From CAZJRQ01 sp964548535 (GTDB lineage: Bacteria; Bacillota; Clostridia; Oscillospirales; Ruminococcaceae), in contig CAZJRQ010000013.1 of the NCBI GenBank assembly GCA_964548535.1, forward strand, positions 1 to 58,503: DNA of 58,503 nucleotides, given 5' to 3'. This document shows positions 32,841 to 42,481 of the stretch, one piece after another. The position numbers were made by a program, and so were the translations under genes. The first letter of the stretch is position 1; each line of letters starts with the position of its first letter. The notes below the pieces were generated by a model. That model was not told the origin of the DNA and did no database searches. It saw nothing but the letters and a program-made list of their open reading frames with translations.

Positions 32841-33230
32841 CTATTTAGATAGAATGGCCATTGCATTTTCATAAGACGTCACTTTAATGACAGTAAAATA
32901 TTTACTGAACTCCTTAGTCCACAAGTCAATCTCGTCGTCAATATACGATACTTCATTCATTATAAAAATGCACATCTTGCAATCAGATTCCGCCATTTTA
33001 GGAAGAAGTACAGAAAATCCCCATTCGACATCTTCTTTTTCATCTTCAAACCCATTTTTTGCGTTTACAACTAAATTGCTATTTTTATGCTCATTAAGCA
33101 GATGTGCCGCAAACATAGTAGGTTCTCTGTAATTATCAAAACAACAAAACTTTTTCCACTCAATAAGCACGACATTATCAGCCTCAATAAATTTCACATT
33201 ACAATATTCTGAATCAAACTCATTAGCCAT
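32841..33230 (-). CDS. Hypothetical protein, SpoIIAA/STAS-like in length
   Basis: I do not recognise it with confidence. The 129-residue soluble protein begins MANEFDSEYCNVKFIEADNV, has a central hydrophobic core (WGFSVLLPKM) and an alternating strand-helix pattern to the C-terminal VTSYENAMAILSK, much like a STAS/SpoIIAA-like fold. The start is the ATG 33230, 7 bases from AAGGAGT; an in-frame ATG two codons earlier is too close to that site. It may be in one transcript with the 33264 gene upstream. Confidence 0.6.
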   Translation of the reverse strand: MANEFDSEYCNVKFIEADNVVLIEWKKFCCFDNYREPTMFAAHLLNEHKNSNLVVNAKNGFEDEKEDVEWGFSVLLPKMAESDCKMCIFIMNEVSYIDDEIDLWTKEFSKYFTVIKVTSYENAMAILSK

Positions 33231-33263
33231 ATACATACTCCTTAAACATATTAATTTCCATAA

Positions 33264-33749
33264 CTATTTTCTTCTAGCATAAATGTCGCTGTTAATACGC
33301 CACTCTCCACTGTTTAAAACCGTAATATTTTGCCAGCGAAAAGTTTGTGATGTTATTTCTGAAAACACCCATTTTTCATGGGGATTATTTTTTACTGTAC
33401 AGACAATCTTACCATTCTCTTTTCTCACTTCTAGCAACTGTGTATACCTTGAACAAACATAAGTCATGTCATAGCATTTATTTTGCACATTGAACATTCT
33501 AATCGCAACACCGTACTCACCGTCAGGCTGTGGGTTAGACTCTTTAGTCGCTCGTGAAGGGCAAATAAATAAATCTTCAATTGCCATACCTTCTAAAACA
33601 CGTCTGAAAATCCACTCACCTTCAACGTGATTATCGCCTGAATAATAATCAAAATCCCACTCTCCGATAAGCGGAGAGTACCAATCATATTCAGCAGAAA
33701 TTAAATCATTTTTATCTTCACTAACTAATGCTTTGAAAAACTCATCCAC
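33264..33749 (-). CDS. Hypothetical lipocalin-like (DUF1579-type) protein
   Basis: The 161-residue soluble protein has a beta-rich pattern typical of small calycin-like domains: PLIGEWDFDYYSGDNHVEGEWIFRRVLEGMAIEDLFIC, GEYGVAIRMFNVQNKCYDMTYVC, and FRWQNITVLNSGEWRINSDIYARR. This order resembles proteins that bind a hydrophobic ligand. Start is GTG at 33749 behind GGAGGTTTAGTT. Function unknown. Confidence 0.65.
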   Translation of the reverse strand: MDEFFKALVSEDKNDLISAEYDWYSPLIGEWDFDYYSGDNHVEGEWIFRRVLEGMAIEDLFICPSRATKESNPQPDGEYGVAIRMFNVQNKCYDMTYVCSRYTQLLEVRKENGKIVCTVKNNPHEKWVFSEITSQTFRWQNITVLNSGEWRINSDIYARRK

Positions 33750-33849
33750 AACTAAACCTCCATATTCAGCAAATTATATTTTAGTTATTATATCATATTT
33801 TAATTGCAAATTCAATAAAAATATTTGTGTTTTATATCGCAATATTGAC

Positions 33850-36090
33850 TCACAAATTTCCAATCAACAACGGATTAAGCAGTATGTAATTAAAGAACGT
33901 AATCCCAAGAAGTGACAACAGAATCGGCAAGATTAAAATCGCCGTACTTGCAAGCATCGTAGAAATAAAACTTTTAAGCTTTTTGGAAAGCCAAAAAACA
34001 ATCAGCATGGCTACTAAAAGTGCTACATAACGTGATATGCAAATCATGATTAGATAGCTTTTTATACTCATATTCCAGTTTGATAAATGCTCCATGCTGT
34101 AGGACGGAGCGTTGATTCCTCTCGTTGCGTAGGTGGACAAAACGTTGTAAAAATACGGCCCATAAGTCAGTACGAAAATTACTGTAACTATGATTGCCGA
34201 AATTATCATTTTGATTAAAAAAGTGTCTTCTCTACCCTTGTATGAGCATTTTAAAAGCACATTCGATCCAGTCTGAAATTCAACAGAATAGACATAAACC
34301 AAACAGCAAATCAACACAACCATTGCGATTAAACCTAGCTGTAAATCCTTGCTTCCTGCCGTTTCATCGCCTGTCAAAAGCTTGTATCCGCTGTCGTATA
34401 CAAACTCACCATTCTCAGTGTTTTTGAGATATTCTGCATGAACTTTCACCTGTTCAAAAGCCTGTTGCGGAGCAAAAACATCTTGATATTTCATGCTGAC
34501 AAAAACAGAACCATCTGATTTTGCAAGCTCTTCTGACATTTCCATTTGTGCTTGCTGAAATTTCTGCCCTTCCTCGTCAATACTTTTCTGCTTAGATGCC
34601 GAATATTCTCCCTCAAGTTTCATCATGTATTGCTTGTAATAAACGTCATCAGCTGACTGAAAACTCTCTTTCATTGGCTGATAGGTGTAAAATGTTACAG
34701 CACAAAATGCAAGCAAAATCGGCAGAACTTTTCCTCCGATAAAAATCTTGCAGCACTCGTGAGCAAAAATATTTGTGTGTTTTCCTAGTGGTTTTAAATT
34801 GAATTTAGGTAGTTTAATCCTGCTTGATGAAACTGTTTTTTGTCTGCTGAAAGTCATAATTGACATGGTTGAAAACGCTATTATCAGTACCGAAACTGAA
34901 ATTAAAAATACTGGAATGTAATTTACAGCTAAGCTGAAAAAATTCAAATTCAGATAATTCGACAACAGAGAATATGTATCAATAAATGCAAAAATATTTA
35001 TGTATTTAAGCATGGATAAGTAGCTTGTTGAAGGAATTGTGTAGAACAAAACTCCCTCAATTCCAAGTATCAACGCAAGTGAAATATATGCCGAAACTGA
35101 GCCTTTGCATTTGACAGCTATGAAATATATGAAGCTTGCAATCATCATGTACGAGAATAATTTTGCCAGCAAGAAAAGCACAAAATATCTGCCAACTGTT
35201 ATGCTTAAATTACTGCCAACAAAACCGCTCACCGACTGAATAAATCTGTCCAAATCGCCAAATCCATAGGTTTTGTACGCCACTGAAAAGTTGACTGCAT
35301 ACAGCAAAATCACCGAAATTATGCAGGTTGTAAATATGGCGAAAAGCTTTGCAATCGCTAGGTGACTTCTGCCTTTGTATGCTGTTTTTGCAAGACCCAT
35401 TTGGTTGAGTTCTTTCTCTCGAGTAACAAGCGTCATGACTCCTGCAAAGATGATTATCAAAGCTATCAAGTCGGTAGCTTGAAAATTCGTTGCCATAGTA
35501 ACGCCCTTAGAAATTCCGAATTTCAGCTTGTTGTTTTTAAGATGTGCAAAGTCGTCAGGAGTTTTTTCAATGTTATTATAGCTGAAAGTCCCCTTTTTTG
35601 AAAAGATTGAAATGCCTGTCATTTTCTTTGCTGTATCATCAATATTTTGGAGATATTCTGAGTAATTTTCACACTGTTGCATTTCTTGCAAAACATCAGA
35701 ATAAAGCTCTCTTTCACACCATACAGCATTTGTATATTTCAGAAATCTTCTGCTTTTATACTCTTTAATTGCCGAATCAAAATCAACGTTAGGGAATCTT
35801 TCTTTTATCTCTTCCTCTGAACTAAAACCCTCTTGAACAAACTCAAATTCCGAGAAAAAATCTAGCTTTTCAGCCTGCATTTTAATCTCCTCAAATGCTT
35901 TATCTTCGGGTAGTTTTTCAATATCTGCCCAAAGATTTTTGTAATCAGACGCAGAATAGAAATTTTCATTTTCTTTAGAACTTTCGTTGACATACAAAAG
36001 CACGCCGTTCAAAATCATCAAGACAGCGACTATTGCAAGAAAGCTTTTTTTGCCCCAAACCTTTAGAAATTCGTTTATGTAAATTCTCAT
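33850..36090 (-). CDS. Double-length ABC-2-type permease
   Basis: The 746-residue protein contains two similar halves. Each starts with one membrane helix, has an extracellular domain of about 120-160 residues, then about five more helices. The loop after the second helix of each half carries a related motif: REKELNQMGLAKTAYKGR in the first, EFQTGSNVLLKCSYKGR in the second. So the polypeptide likely forms the whole membrane domain on its own. It follows the ATPase by 11 bases. ABC-2 permeases normally export, but this operon also encodes solute-binding-like lipoproteins, so direction is open. ATG 36090 follows GGTGGTGAG. Confidence 0.8.
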   Translation of the reverse strand: MRIYINEFLKVWGKKSFLAIVAVLMILNGVLLYVNESSKENENFYSASDYKNLWADIEKLPEDKAFEEIKMQAEKLDFFSEFEFVQEGFSSEEEIKERFPNVDFDSAIKEYKSRRFLKYTNAVWCERELYSDVLQEMQQCENYSEYLQNIDDTAKKMTGISIFSKKGTFSYNNIEKTPDDFAHLKNNKLKFGISKGVTMATNFQATDLIALIIIFAGVMTLVTREKELNQMGLAKTAYKGRSHLAIAKLFAIFTTCIISVILLYAVNFSVAYKTYGFGDLDRFIQSVSGFVGSNLSITVGRYFVLFLLAKLFSYMMIASFIYFIAVKCKGSVSAYISLALILGIEGVLFYTIPSTSYLSMLKYINIFAFIDTYSLLSNYLNLNFFSLAVNYIPVFLISVSVLIIAFSTMSIMTFSRQKTVSSSRIKLPKFNLKPLGKHTNIFAHECCKIFIGGKVLPILLAFCAVTFYTYQPMKESFQSADDVYYKQYMMKLEGEYSASKQKSIDEEGQKFQQAQMEMSEELAKSDGSVFVSMKYQDVFAPQQAFEQVKVHAEYLKNTENGEFVYDSGYKLLTGDETAGSKDLQLGLIAMVVLICCLVYVYSVEFQTGSNVLLKCSYKGREDTFLIKMIISAIIVTVIFVLTYGPYFYNVLSTYATRGINAPSYSMEHLSNWNMSIKSYLIMICISRYVALLVAMLIVFWLSKKLKSFISTMLASTAILILPILLSLLGITFFNYILLNPLLIGNL

Positions 36091-36101
36091 TTTCTCACCA
36101 C

Positions 36102-36962
36102 CTAATCGAAATAGTGGAGATACAAATCTTCAAGAGTTGGTTTGATTTTTTCATATTTATAGTCTTTTGGTTCTTGCTCTGCAACCACTCGCACATATAT
36201 ATTTTTCTCGTCCTTTGAGATATTTCCAACCTTGAAATTTCGTGAAATTTCTGACAGATTATCTTCTGTAGTTTTTATCTCAAACACTTTGTTTTCCAGT
36301 ATATCACAAAGCTTATGGGGTGAGCCTGAGTTGACAATTTCACCTCTTTTGAGGAAGACAATTTCCTTAGCGATAAACTCAATATCTGAAACGACATGAG
36401 TGGCGATTATTACAATTTTATCAAAAGCAATCTGCGAAATCATGTTTCGTATTCTTATACGCTCCTTTGGATCAAGACCTGCGGTTGGCTCATCTAGGAT
36501 AATAACTTTTGGATTCCCGAGCATAGCTTGAGCAATCAAAGCACGCTGTTTCATTCCTCCAGAAAAACCTCCAAGACGCTTATTTTTGCAGTCCTGCAAG
36601 TTTACCATTGGCAGGATTTTTTCTATTTGTTCGGTGGCTTCCGATTTTTTCAAGCCTTTTAATGCTGACATATAATAGAGAAATCTAATCAGCGTGAAGT
36701 TCGGATAAAGCCCTTGCTGCTGTGGCATATATCCTAAGATTTTGCGATAATCTGCTCCAAGCTGTGTTATGATTGCACCATCAAAACTAACCTCACCGCT
36801 TGTTGCGGCAAGGTTGTCTGTAATTATATTCATCAGCGTTGATTTTCCTGCTCCATTTGGTCCGAGCAGTCCGTACACGCCTGCTGTGAATTCATAATTA
36901 AATCGGTTCAGGGCGGTGAAGCTGCCGTAGTTTTTCGTTAGATTTGTGGTTTTGAGGGTCAC
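36102..36962 (-). CDS. ABC transporter ATP-binding protein (ABC-2 type)
   Basis: The 286-residue ATPase has Walker A GLLGPNGAGKSTLM, Q-loop YMPQQQGLYPNFT, signature LGGFSGGMKQRALIAQA, Walker B VIILDEPTAGLD and switch His IIATHVVSD. The C-terminal part (from about 210) is a substrate-class-specific extension of the exporter group. It starts with GTG at 36962, whose GTGA overlaps the stop of the solute-binding-like gene, so translation is coupled. It energises the neighbouring double permease. Confidence 0.93.
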   Translation of the reverse strand: MTLKTTNLTKNYGSFTALNRFNYEFTAGVYGLLGPNGAGKSTLMNIITDNLAATSGEVSFDGAIITQLGADYRKILGYMPQQQGLYPNFTLIRFLYYMSALKGLKKSEATEQIEKILPMVNLQDCKNKRLGGFSGGMKQRALIAQAMLGNPKVIILDEPTAGLDPKERIRIRNMISQIAFDKIVIIATHVVSDIEFIAKEIVFLKRGEIVNSGSPHKLCDILENKVFEIKTTEDNLSEISRNFKVGNISKDEKNIYVRVVAEQEPKDYKYEKIKPTLEDLYLHYFD

Positions 36963-38461
36963 CTAATCGCCTCCAGTTGTAAGTTTAATTCTGCTAGTAC
37001 GTCATCTATTCCAGCGGATTTTAGCTTTTGAATCGCATTATTAGTAGAAAATTGGTATTCATAATCTTTATATTCCTCACTTGTTGGATCTATATATACG
37101 TCATTAGTCCACCACTCAATAATTTCATTGTAAGCAGCCGCTAGTTTTTGAGCATTAATATTTGAAAAATCAGCACGAAAATTCATCAGAGGATTTTCTT
37201 CAAGCGAGTTGTTATATTTTATGATTTTTTCTCGCTTATCTTTTTCCTCACCAGCATTTGCAATTGGTAAACAAACTAAATCGTTTGGTTGTAACCATAA
37301 CTGATTACTGCCATCTGTTTCGGTTACTAGACCGTCAGTCATGGTGTAATTTTCTCCCTCAATTCCATGCTTCAGAAGATTTGCAATCTCTTCATCTGAA
37401 TTAATCAGTGCAAGCACTTTAAAAGCATCATCCTTGTTTTCGCAATCACTGCATACTCCTGTAACCACATTTGATTGCTTAACAGTAGAAGTTTTTATTT
37501 GCTTTGATGATGTTTTCACATTACTGCTTAATGGCGTGTATCCGCTATAATCATATGTACCACTACTGAATCTGAAAAGCCAATTTTGATTTTCGTTTAT
37601 ATTTACAATGCCATTTTTTAAAAGAGTTTCAATTGATTTGAAAGTTTTTTCGCTTTGCTCAAATTTATTTACAGCTTTGAAGTTTCCATTTTCTTTAATA
37701 ATTCCTATTCCAAAATTATTAAGAGTGGGACATTCAAAGTAGTCTTCATAAGTCAAAACTTCATCAAAATCATATAAAATGATTGAACCTTTGTCTTTTG
37801 CTTTGTCCTCAAACTTAGACCAATCACCATCGAAATTTGAAAGGTCAAGCCCTACCTTTTCGCAAGCCTCGTCATTCGTAACTTGATAGGTTGAATAACC
37901 CATAGTATCAAAGTAAGAAAGTCCATAAATCTTCCCATCAATTTTAAGACTGTCCCAATAGTTTTCGGTATAGGTTTCCTTAAGCTTAACACCCTCATCG
38001 CTATCTAAATAATCGTCAAGACAAATGAATTTTCCCTCATCGACAAACGTTTTATATGTAGCAATTGGCTGTTCAGAGGTTGCGAATCCTGAAAACATAA
38101 TATCAGCCTTATTGCCTAAGTTTTCCCAAGAATCAACACTATTTTGATAATCAGTAGCATCAAATGAAATAAACTGAACTTCTTTGCTAACGCCGTGCTC
38201 CTTTAGCTTTTGGTTGACTTCATCAAGTGATTCACTGTTTATCACACAAGGCTCTATCGTTAAAAAAGTGATTTTTTCTGGGTCAGCATTAGCGGCAGCA
38301 ACATCATTTGTCGTGTTATCGCTATCTGCCAATTCAGTATTGTTTTTTGATTTGGATTGCTTCGAACTTGAATCTTTTCCACCGCTTTCGGTATTATTGC
38401 AGCCAGAAAATGAAAGGCATAGCATTGTCGCAATTATCATACTGCTTACTTTTTTTATCAT
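36959..38461 (-). CDS. Solute-binding-like lipoprotein, copy B
   Basis: The 500-residue product has a lipoprotein signal (MIKKVSSMIIATMLCLSFSGC), a Ser/Asp/Lys-rich linker, and a type-I solute-binding fold like carbohydrate-binding proteins, with ADIMFSGF near residue 120, IYGLSYFDTMGYSTYQV, and a C-terminal ISNEIAN-like region (INSDEEIANLLKHGIEGENYTMTDG). The end AGIDDVLAELNLQLEAIR closely matches copy A (AGIDDILAELNAELGG). A CSDC pair lies around residue 335. It sits in the operon before the ATPase, but no classic importer permeases are present. Confidence 0.85.
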   Translation of the reverse strand: MIKKVSSMIIATMLCLSFSGCNNTESGGKDSSSKQSKSKNNTELADSDNTTNDVAAANADPEKITFLTIEPCVINSESLDEVNQKLKEHGVSKEVQFISFDATDYQNSVDSWENLGNKADIMFSGFATSEQPIATYKTFVDEGKFICLDDYLDSDEGVKLKETYTENYWDSLKIDGKIYGLSYFDTMGYSTYQVTNDEACEKVGLDLSNFDGDWSKFEDKAKDKGSIILYDFDEVLTYEDYFECPTLNNFGIGIIKENGNFKAVNKFEQSEKTFKSIETLLKNGIVNINENQNWLFRFSSGTYDYSGYTPLSSNVKTSSKQIKTSTVKQSNVVTGVCSDCENKDDAFKVLALINSDEEIANLLKHGIEGENYTMTDGLVTETDGSNQLWLQPNDLVCLPIANAGEEKDKREKIIKYNNSLEENPLMNFRADFSNINAQKLAAAYNEIIEWWTNDVYIDPTSEEYKDYEYQFSTNNAIQKLKSAGIDDVLAELNLQLEAIR

Positions 38462-38486
38462 ATTATTTTTCCTCCTTGTTCAAATC

Positions 38487-39659
38487 TTAATCATCTTTAC
38501 TGTCAGCAGAACTTTCATCATAGGTAATTTCCATCGAATCATAATATTCTTTATAAATAATTATATCATCCGGCTTACCATTGATATAGTTTTCAGTCAA
38601 GCTATATTCTGTTGCACTATAATTTCCCTCTATATTACTTTTACCGTAAACAACATATTTGTCATTTATGAATAATATAGCACAGTCAACTTCTCCGATT
38701 TCAGTAAGCTTTTCGGTATCAAAATCATATACATAATGAATTATTTCATTATTGTCACCATCTTTTCTTAAAATCGACTTTTTATTATATATAGCATAAC
38801 AATAAAAATCAGTTAAATCATCTTTTGAGGAAAACTCACTGAATTCCTCGTTTTGCATATCAAATTTACAAAATTCCAAATCAGATTGTGTATCCTCGTA
38901 AGTATAGCAAGACGTAATGTTTTCATATGAATTTTGAATAATGCATTTATCTCGAATAAGCTTGTCTTCATTATTTTTATAGTCAAAGCACCTAAGACTT
39001 TTGTTACTATTCTCCATGTTATCGTATATCAACAGCTGATAATATACTTTTTCATCATACACACATATTGCACTTATTGTGGCATTATCTACTGATTGAT
39101 TTCGATAAAGTTTGTTTTCTTTTAAATCATAAACACATACCGATGCAATTTCAGTTGTTTTCATGTTCTCATCAACATCAAGTTCTTTTGGAGCAAAAAA
39201 CAACTTGTCATTTGCCAAAACCACATCAGTAATATCAAATTGAAGTGCTCCGTCAAACTCACAAAGTTTCTTTTGCTCTGCATTTTGGTAGTCATATTTA
39301 TATATCACAGTTGTATTTAGTTCAGCTGAAACAAACTCGTAAATAACATCATCGCTATAAATTATTCTTGATATAGAACCCTCTCCACCTGACGCAGGAC
39401 AGCTACTATTTCTGGCATTTGAATGTTTACAATCTGGCTTGCTACATAGCACACCAGTATCACCAGAATCCAAATCAGAAAAATAAACTAAATTATCCGT
39501 AAAATAAAAATATTTGTTTTCAAAAAAACACCCATTGTAATTTCCTATTATAGTTTGGTTTTTAATATAACTTTCTTCGCTTTTTCCGCATGATGTGAGA
39601 CTAAATATAGTAACAAGTATTAAAATAATTAGTGCTGATATGTGTATTGGTTTTTTCAT
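38487..39659 (-). CDS. CxKPxCKH-motif lipoprotein, probable beta-propeller, copy B
   Basis: About 390 residues, with a lipoprotein signal (LVTIFSLTSC) and repeated short beta strands separated by aromatic and Gly/Asp turns (YFTDNLVYFSDLDSGDTGVLC, IYSDDVIYEFVS, and so on), as in six-bladed propellers. A CSKPDCKH-x7-C motif near residue 80 is shared with the second lipoprotein of this type. Such motifs occur in related Firmicute lipoproteins and suggest disulfide or metal binding. Start chosen at ATG 39659, six bases from GGGGGG, overlapping the previous gene end. Confidence 0.75.
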   Translation of the reverse strand: MKKPIHISALIILILVTIFSLTSCGKSEESYIKNQTIIGNYNGCFFENKYFYFTDNLVYFSDLDSGDTGVLCSKPDCKHSNARNSSCPASGGEGSISRIIYSDDVIYEFVSAELNTTVIYKYDYQNAEQKKLCEFDGALQFDITDVVLANDKLFFAPKELDVDENMKTTEIASVCVYDLKENKLYRNQSVDNATISAICVYDEKVYYQLLIYDNMENSNKSLRCFDYKNNEDKLIRDKCIIQNSYENITSCYTYEDTQSDLEFCKFDMQNEEFSEFSSKDDLTDFYCYAIYNKKSILRKDGDNNEIIHYVYDFDTEKLTEIGEVDCAILFINDKYVVYGKSNIEGNYSATEYSLTENYINGKPDDIIIYKEYYDSMEITYDESSADSKDD

Positions 39660-39661
39660 TT

Positions 39662-41074
39662 TCATCCCCCCAATTCTGCATTAAGCTCAGCTAAAATGTC
39701 ATCTATGCCCGCTTCTTTAGACGCTTTTAATGTTGTAGCAATGTCTTTATCAATATCTTTACTTTTCCAGATAACTGTATTCTCTTCAAATATAGTTATG
39801 GCTTTTGAAGTATCGCATGATAATTTTATATCATTTGCAGGGGACTCTAAAACCTGCTCATCAAAATATTTGTCCAAATCTTTTTGCGATTCAAACTCTA
39901 TAGAACCCTCAAAACCGCCAGCAAGTATATTTTTATTAATTCCAAAAACATATTTTTTGCCAAATGCATTTATAGGCGTTCCATCTTCATCGCACGCTAT
40001 TCCGTTTATATCTTGATACCCTGCTCCATAAATCAGTAAGTTTGCTAGATCGCTGTTGGTATGAATAAGTGATATCAATTCATAAGCCGCGTCTTTATTT
40101 TTAGAGTTGGCTGAAATACCTGTTGCGGCAGCATAATTCGTAAAGCTTATAGGTTTTGAGGTTGAATAAACATATACATCAATATAATCATCAAATATAT
40201 AAGCATTTCCAGTTATACAAGCTGTCCACTCATATGGCTCTTCGCCTTTTTGTTGTGCTTGCAAATTGATTTCAAACAATTCTTCTCTATCCAAAACCAA
40301 ACCGTGGTTATACCATGAATTAACTGCCTTTAAAAATGTTACAACCTCTTGCGTTTCAAATGGATTATATGCTTTTTTATCATCGACTGAAACAAGCACA
40401 CCGTTTTCGTATGAATATCCATATATGTTTGCAAAACTTAAATCTCCTAAATCGTATAAAATTGATTTGGGGTCATTTACTATATCATTAAGTTCTGTTA
40501 TATCACCGCTGAATTTTTCGATTTCCTCTTTCGAAATCTTATTTAAGTTGAAAACAATACTCGTTCCTTCAATCACATAATTCTCGTTAGCAATAGTATA
40601 TAATTTATCATCATAACGCACAGCATTCCATTGTTTTTCATTAATATCGTTACACCAATCACTGTTCTTAATATAGTCATCAAGACACTCAAAATATCCT
40701 GCCTCAATTAACTTACGTGGTTTGTTTTCATTATCTTCGCCAATAAATCCTGAAAAAGCAATATCACAATCTGTTTTTTGTAACTCTGTTTGATAATTCT
40801 CATAATCTAGCACTTTAAATTCAACATTATAATCAAACCCTTTTTCTTTTAAAGTCCTATTAAACTGAGCAACCGTTTCGTCTGAAATATCAACTAAATC
40901 TTGTACCGCCCAAACTAAAATTTTTTCAGTCGATTCAATTTGTGAATCAGTACTTGAGATGCTGTTGGAATCATCAGCACTGCTGTTAGTATCTTCCTTT
41001 TTACATGATGTAAGGGTTAGCGACTGACAAACAATTAATAGCGAAAACATACAGGTTAAAACTTTCTTTCTCAT
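39662..41074 (-). CDS. Solute-binding-like lipoprotein, copy A
   Basis: The 470-residue product has a lipoprotein signal (MFSLLIVCQSLTLTSC), a Ser/Asp-rich linker, and a type-I solute-binding fold. Similar order to copy B: CDIAFSGF near residue 113, YDKLYTIANENYVIEGTSIVFNL, VTFLKAVNSWYNHGLV, DAAYELISLIHTNSDLANLLIYGAGYQDING and the common C-terminus. Start ATG 41074 sits behind GGAGGATTAGG. It lies between the two CxKPxCKH lipoproteins, so the operon is a tandem duplication of a two-gene module. Confidence 0.85.
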   Translation of the reverse strand: MRKKVLTCMFSLLIVCQSLTLTSCKKEDTNSSADDSNSISSTDSQIESTEKILVWAVQDLVDISDETVAQFNRTLKEKGFDYNVEFKVLDYENYQTELQKTDCDIAFSGFIGEDNENKPRKLIEAGYFECLDDYIKNSDWCNDINEKQWNAVRYDDKLYTIANENYVIEGTSIVFNLNKISKEEIEKFSGDITELNDIVNDPKSILYDLGDLSFANIYGYSYENGVLVSVDDKKAYNPFETQEVVTFLKAVNSWYNHGLVLDREELFEINLQAQQKGEEPYEWTACITGNAYIFDDYIDVYVYSTSKPISFTNYAAATGISANSKNKDAAYELISLIHTNSDLANLLIYGAGYQDINGIACDEDGTPINAFGKKYVFGINKNILAGGFEGSIEFESQKDLDKYFDEQVLESPANDIKLSCDTSKAITIFEENTVIWKSKDIDKDIATTLKASKEAGIDDILAELNAELGG

Positions 41075-41077
41075 ATC

Positions 41078-42256
41078 CTAATCCTCCGTGTTATTCTTTT
41101 TTAAAAATTCCACACTACTAATCTTCCCTTTATAGAAATCCTCTTTAGTGAGTCTGCCTGCGCAAAATTCATCGTCATCATCTGTATACCAGAAATATGC
41201 GTAGCTGCTTGTTATATCTGGAATGCAATAATTGTTACTTTCAAGCTTCACTTCTTCTATTATTTTCTTCTTATCAGTAGAATACCTTTTTAAAATGCTT
41301 TCGCTATAATTAATAAAAACAATATCATCACCATCAATAATTAAAGTGTATCCATCAGTACCGAGTTCTATTTCATCAATTTCTTTTGTATCTAAATTCA
41401 AGCATTTTATTTCATCATTAGAAATCAAACAAGCATAACCATTGCCCATTGAAATCTCCCAACTTCCGTCACCTTCATAAACTGTATGTTCTTCTCCACT
41501 GTCTAAATCGAAACAATTTATTTCATACTTAGTGATTTTTGAAGCGTACTCGTTAAACTCATCACCCATATTATCCTGCCATTTTTCAAAATCAATTTTT
41601 TCTGTTTCATATGTATATTTGCTATATATCTTATTATTTTGCATATACAAATTGTATGTTGTTGCACCATAATCCTTTTTCAAAGGGCTTTTTGAAGCTT
41701 TTCCAGCTGACAAATCAACATATACAAAACTAGATTCAAGCTTTTCAAGATCCTCACCATTTTCATCAAAAGTATTTCGATATGAGAAAATCAAATAACC
41801 ATCAGCATAATATCCATATAGAAAATTCTGAACATTTTCAAGGCTTTCAATATCTTTTTTGTCCGAACCGTCTTTGTTTGCACGACAAATATTTTTAGTA
41901 GTGAATCCTGAATTTTCAGGAGAATAAAAATAGTATAGATAGTTATCGTCCATTACAAAACAGTAAGCGTCGCCTACATATCCGTCGCAGTCTGGAGTTC
42001 TATTTTGAGATGACGGCGGAGTATGTTTACACTGTGGTTTATTGCAAACAATAGTATCTGTGTTATTTGTGGTATCAAAATAATGAAGCATTTCATTTTT
42101 AGTATACAGAATATAATCATCATTATATGTTTCAATTCCACCCATTCCTATTACAACTTTATTGCCATAATCCGCTGATTTATCAGAATTTGAAAAGCAT
42201 GAAGTAAACGTTATACACATTAATATAGTAATACATTTAAACGCGATTTTCCTCAT
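41078..42256 (-). CDS. CxKPxCKH-motif lipoprotein, probable beta-propeller, copy A
   Basis: The 392-residue lipoprotein (signal MRKIAFKCITILMCITFTSC) has repeated beta-strand units: YNDDYILYTKNEMLHYFDTT, MDDNYLYYFYSPENSG, ADGYLIFSYRNTF and others. It carries CNKPQCKH-x10-C near residue 76, the same motif as copy B. Strand-rich, aromatic and acidic repeats suggest a sensor or binding platform on the outer surface. It opens the operon behind AAGGAGGG. It starts a set of four lipoprotein genes, then ABC ATPase and permease. Confidence 0.78.
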   Translation of the reverse strand: MRKIAFKCITILMCITFTSCFSNSDKSADYGNKVVIGMGGIETYNDDYILYTKNEMLHYFDTTNNTDTIVCNKPQCKHTPPSSQNRTPDCDGYVGDAYCFVMDDNYLYYFYSPENSGFTTKNICRANKDGSDKKDIESLENVQNFLYGYYADGYLIFSYRNTFDENGEDLEKLESSFVYVDLSAGKASKSPLKKDYGATTYNLYMQNNKIYSKYTYETEKIDFEKWQDNMGDEFNEYASKITKYEINCFDLDSGEEHTVYEGDGSWEISMGNGYACLISNDEIKCLNLDTKEIDEIELGTDGYTLIIDGDDIVFINYSESILKRYSTDKKKIIEEVKLESNNYCIPDITSSYAYFWYTDDDDEFCAGRLTKEDFYKGKISSVEFLKKNNTED

Positions 42257-42294
42257 AGTTACCCTCCTTTTTTTGCTCTATACTAATGAAACTA

Positions 42295-42314
42295 TTTTCT
42301 ACACCTTTTCTACA
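42295..42314 (-). repeat. Two 9-bp direct repeats in the lipoprotein operon leader
   Basis: TTTTCTACA occurs at 42295-42303 and 42306-42314, spaced 11 bases, one helical turn. This is the kind of array bound by LytTR- or OmpR-type regulators; whether any binds is not known. Confidence 0.4.
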
Positions 42315-42428
42315 ACGAAAATATTAAAATAATATGATTTTGTAAGTTATCACAAAATCAACACATAATTATAGACAATAACGCTAAAAATTAAACTGAT
42401 AATCAAAATAACAAACCCACATAAATAA

Positions 42429-42452
42429 AAAAACGTCAGACCTCTGACGTTT
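42429..42452 (-). terminator. Terminator upstream of the lipoprotein operon
   Basis: AACGTCAGA and TCTGACGTT form a tight hairpin with a 2-base loop, followed by U on the minus strand, ending the transcript from the YyaL gene or the remnant after it. Confidence 0.75.
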
Positions 42453-42481
42453 TCAATCTATATATTCTAAATAATCAACAT

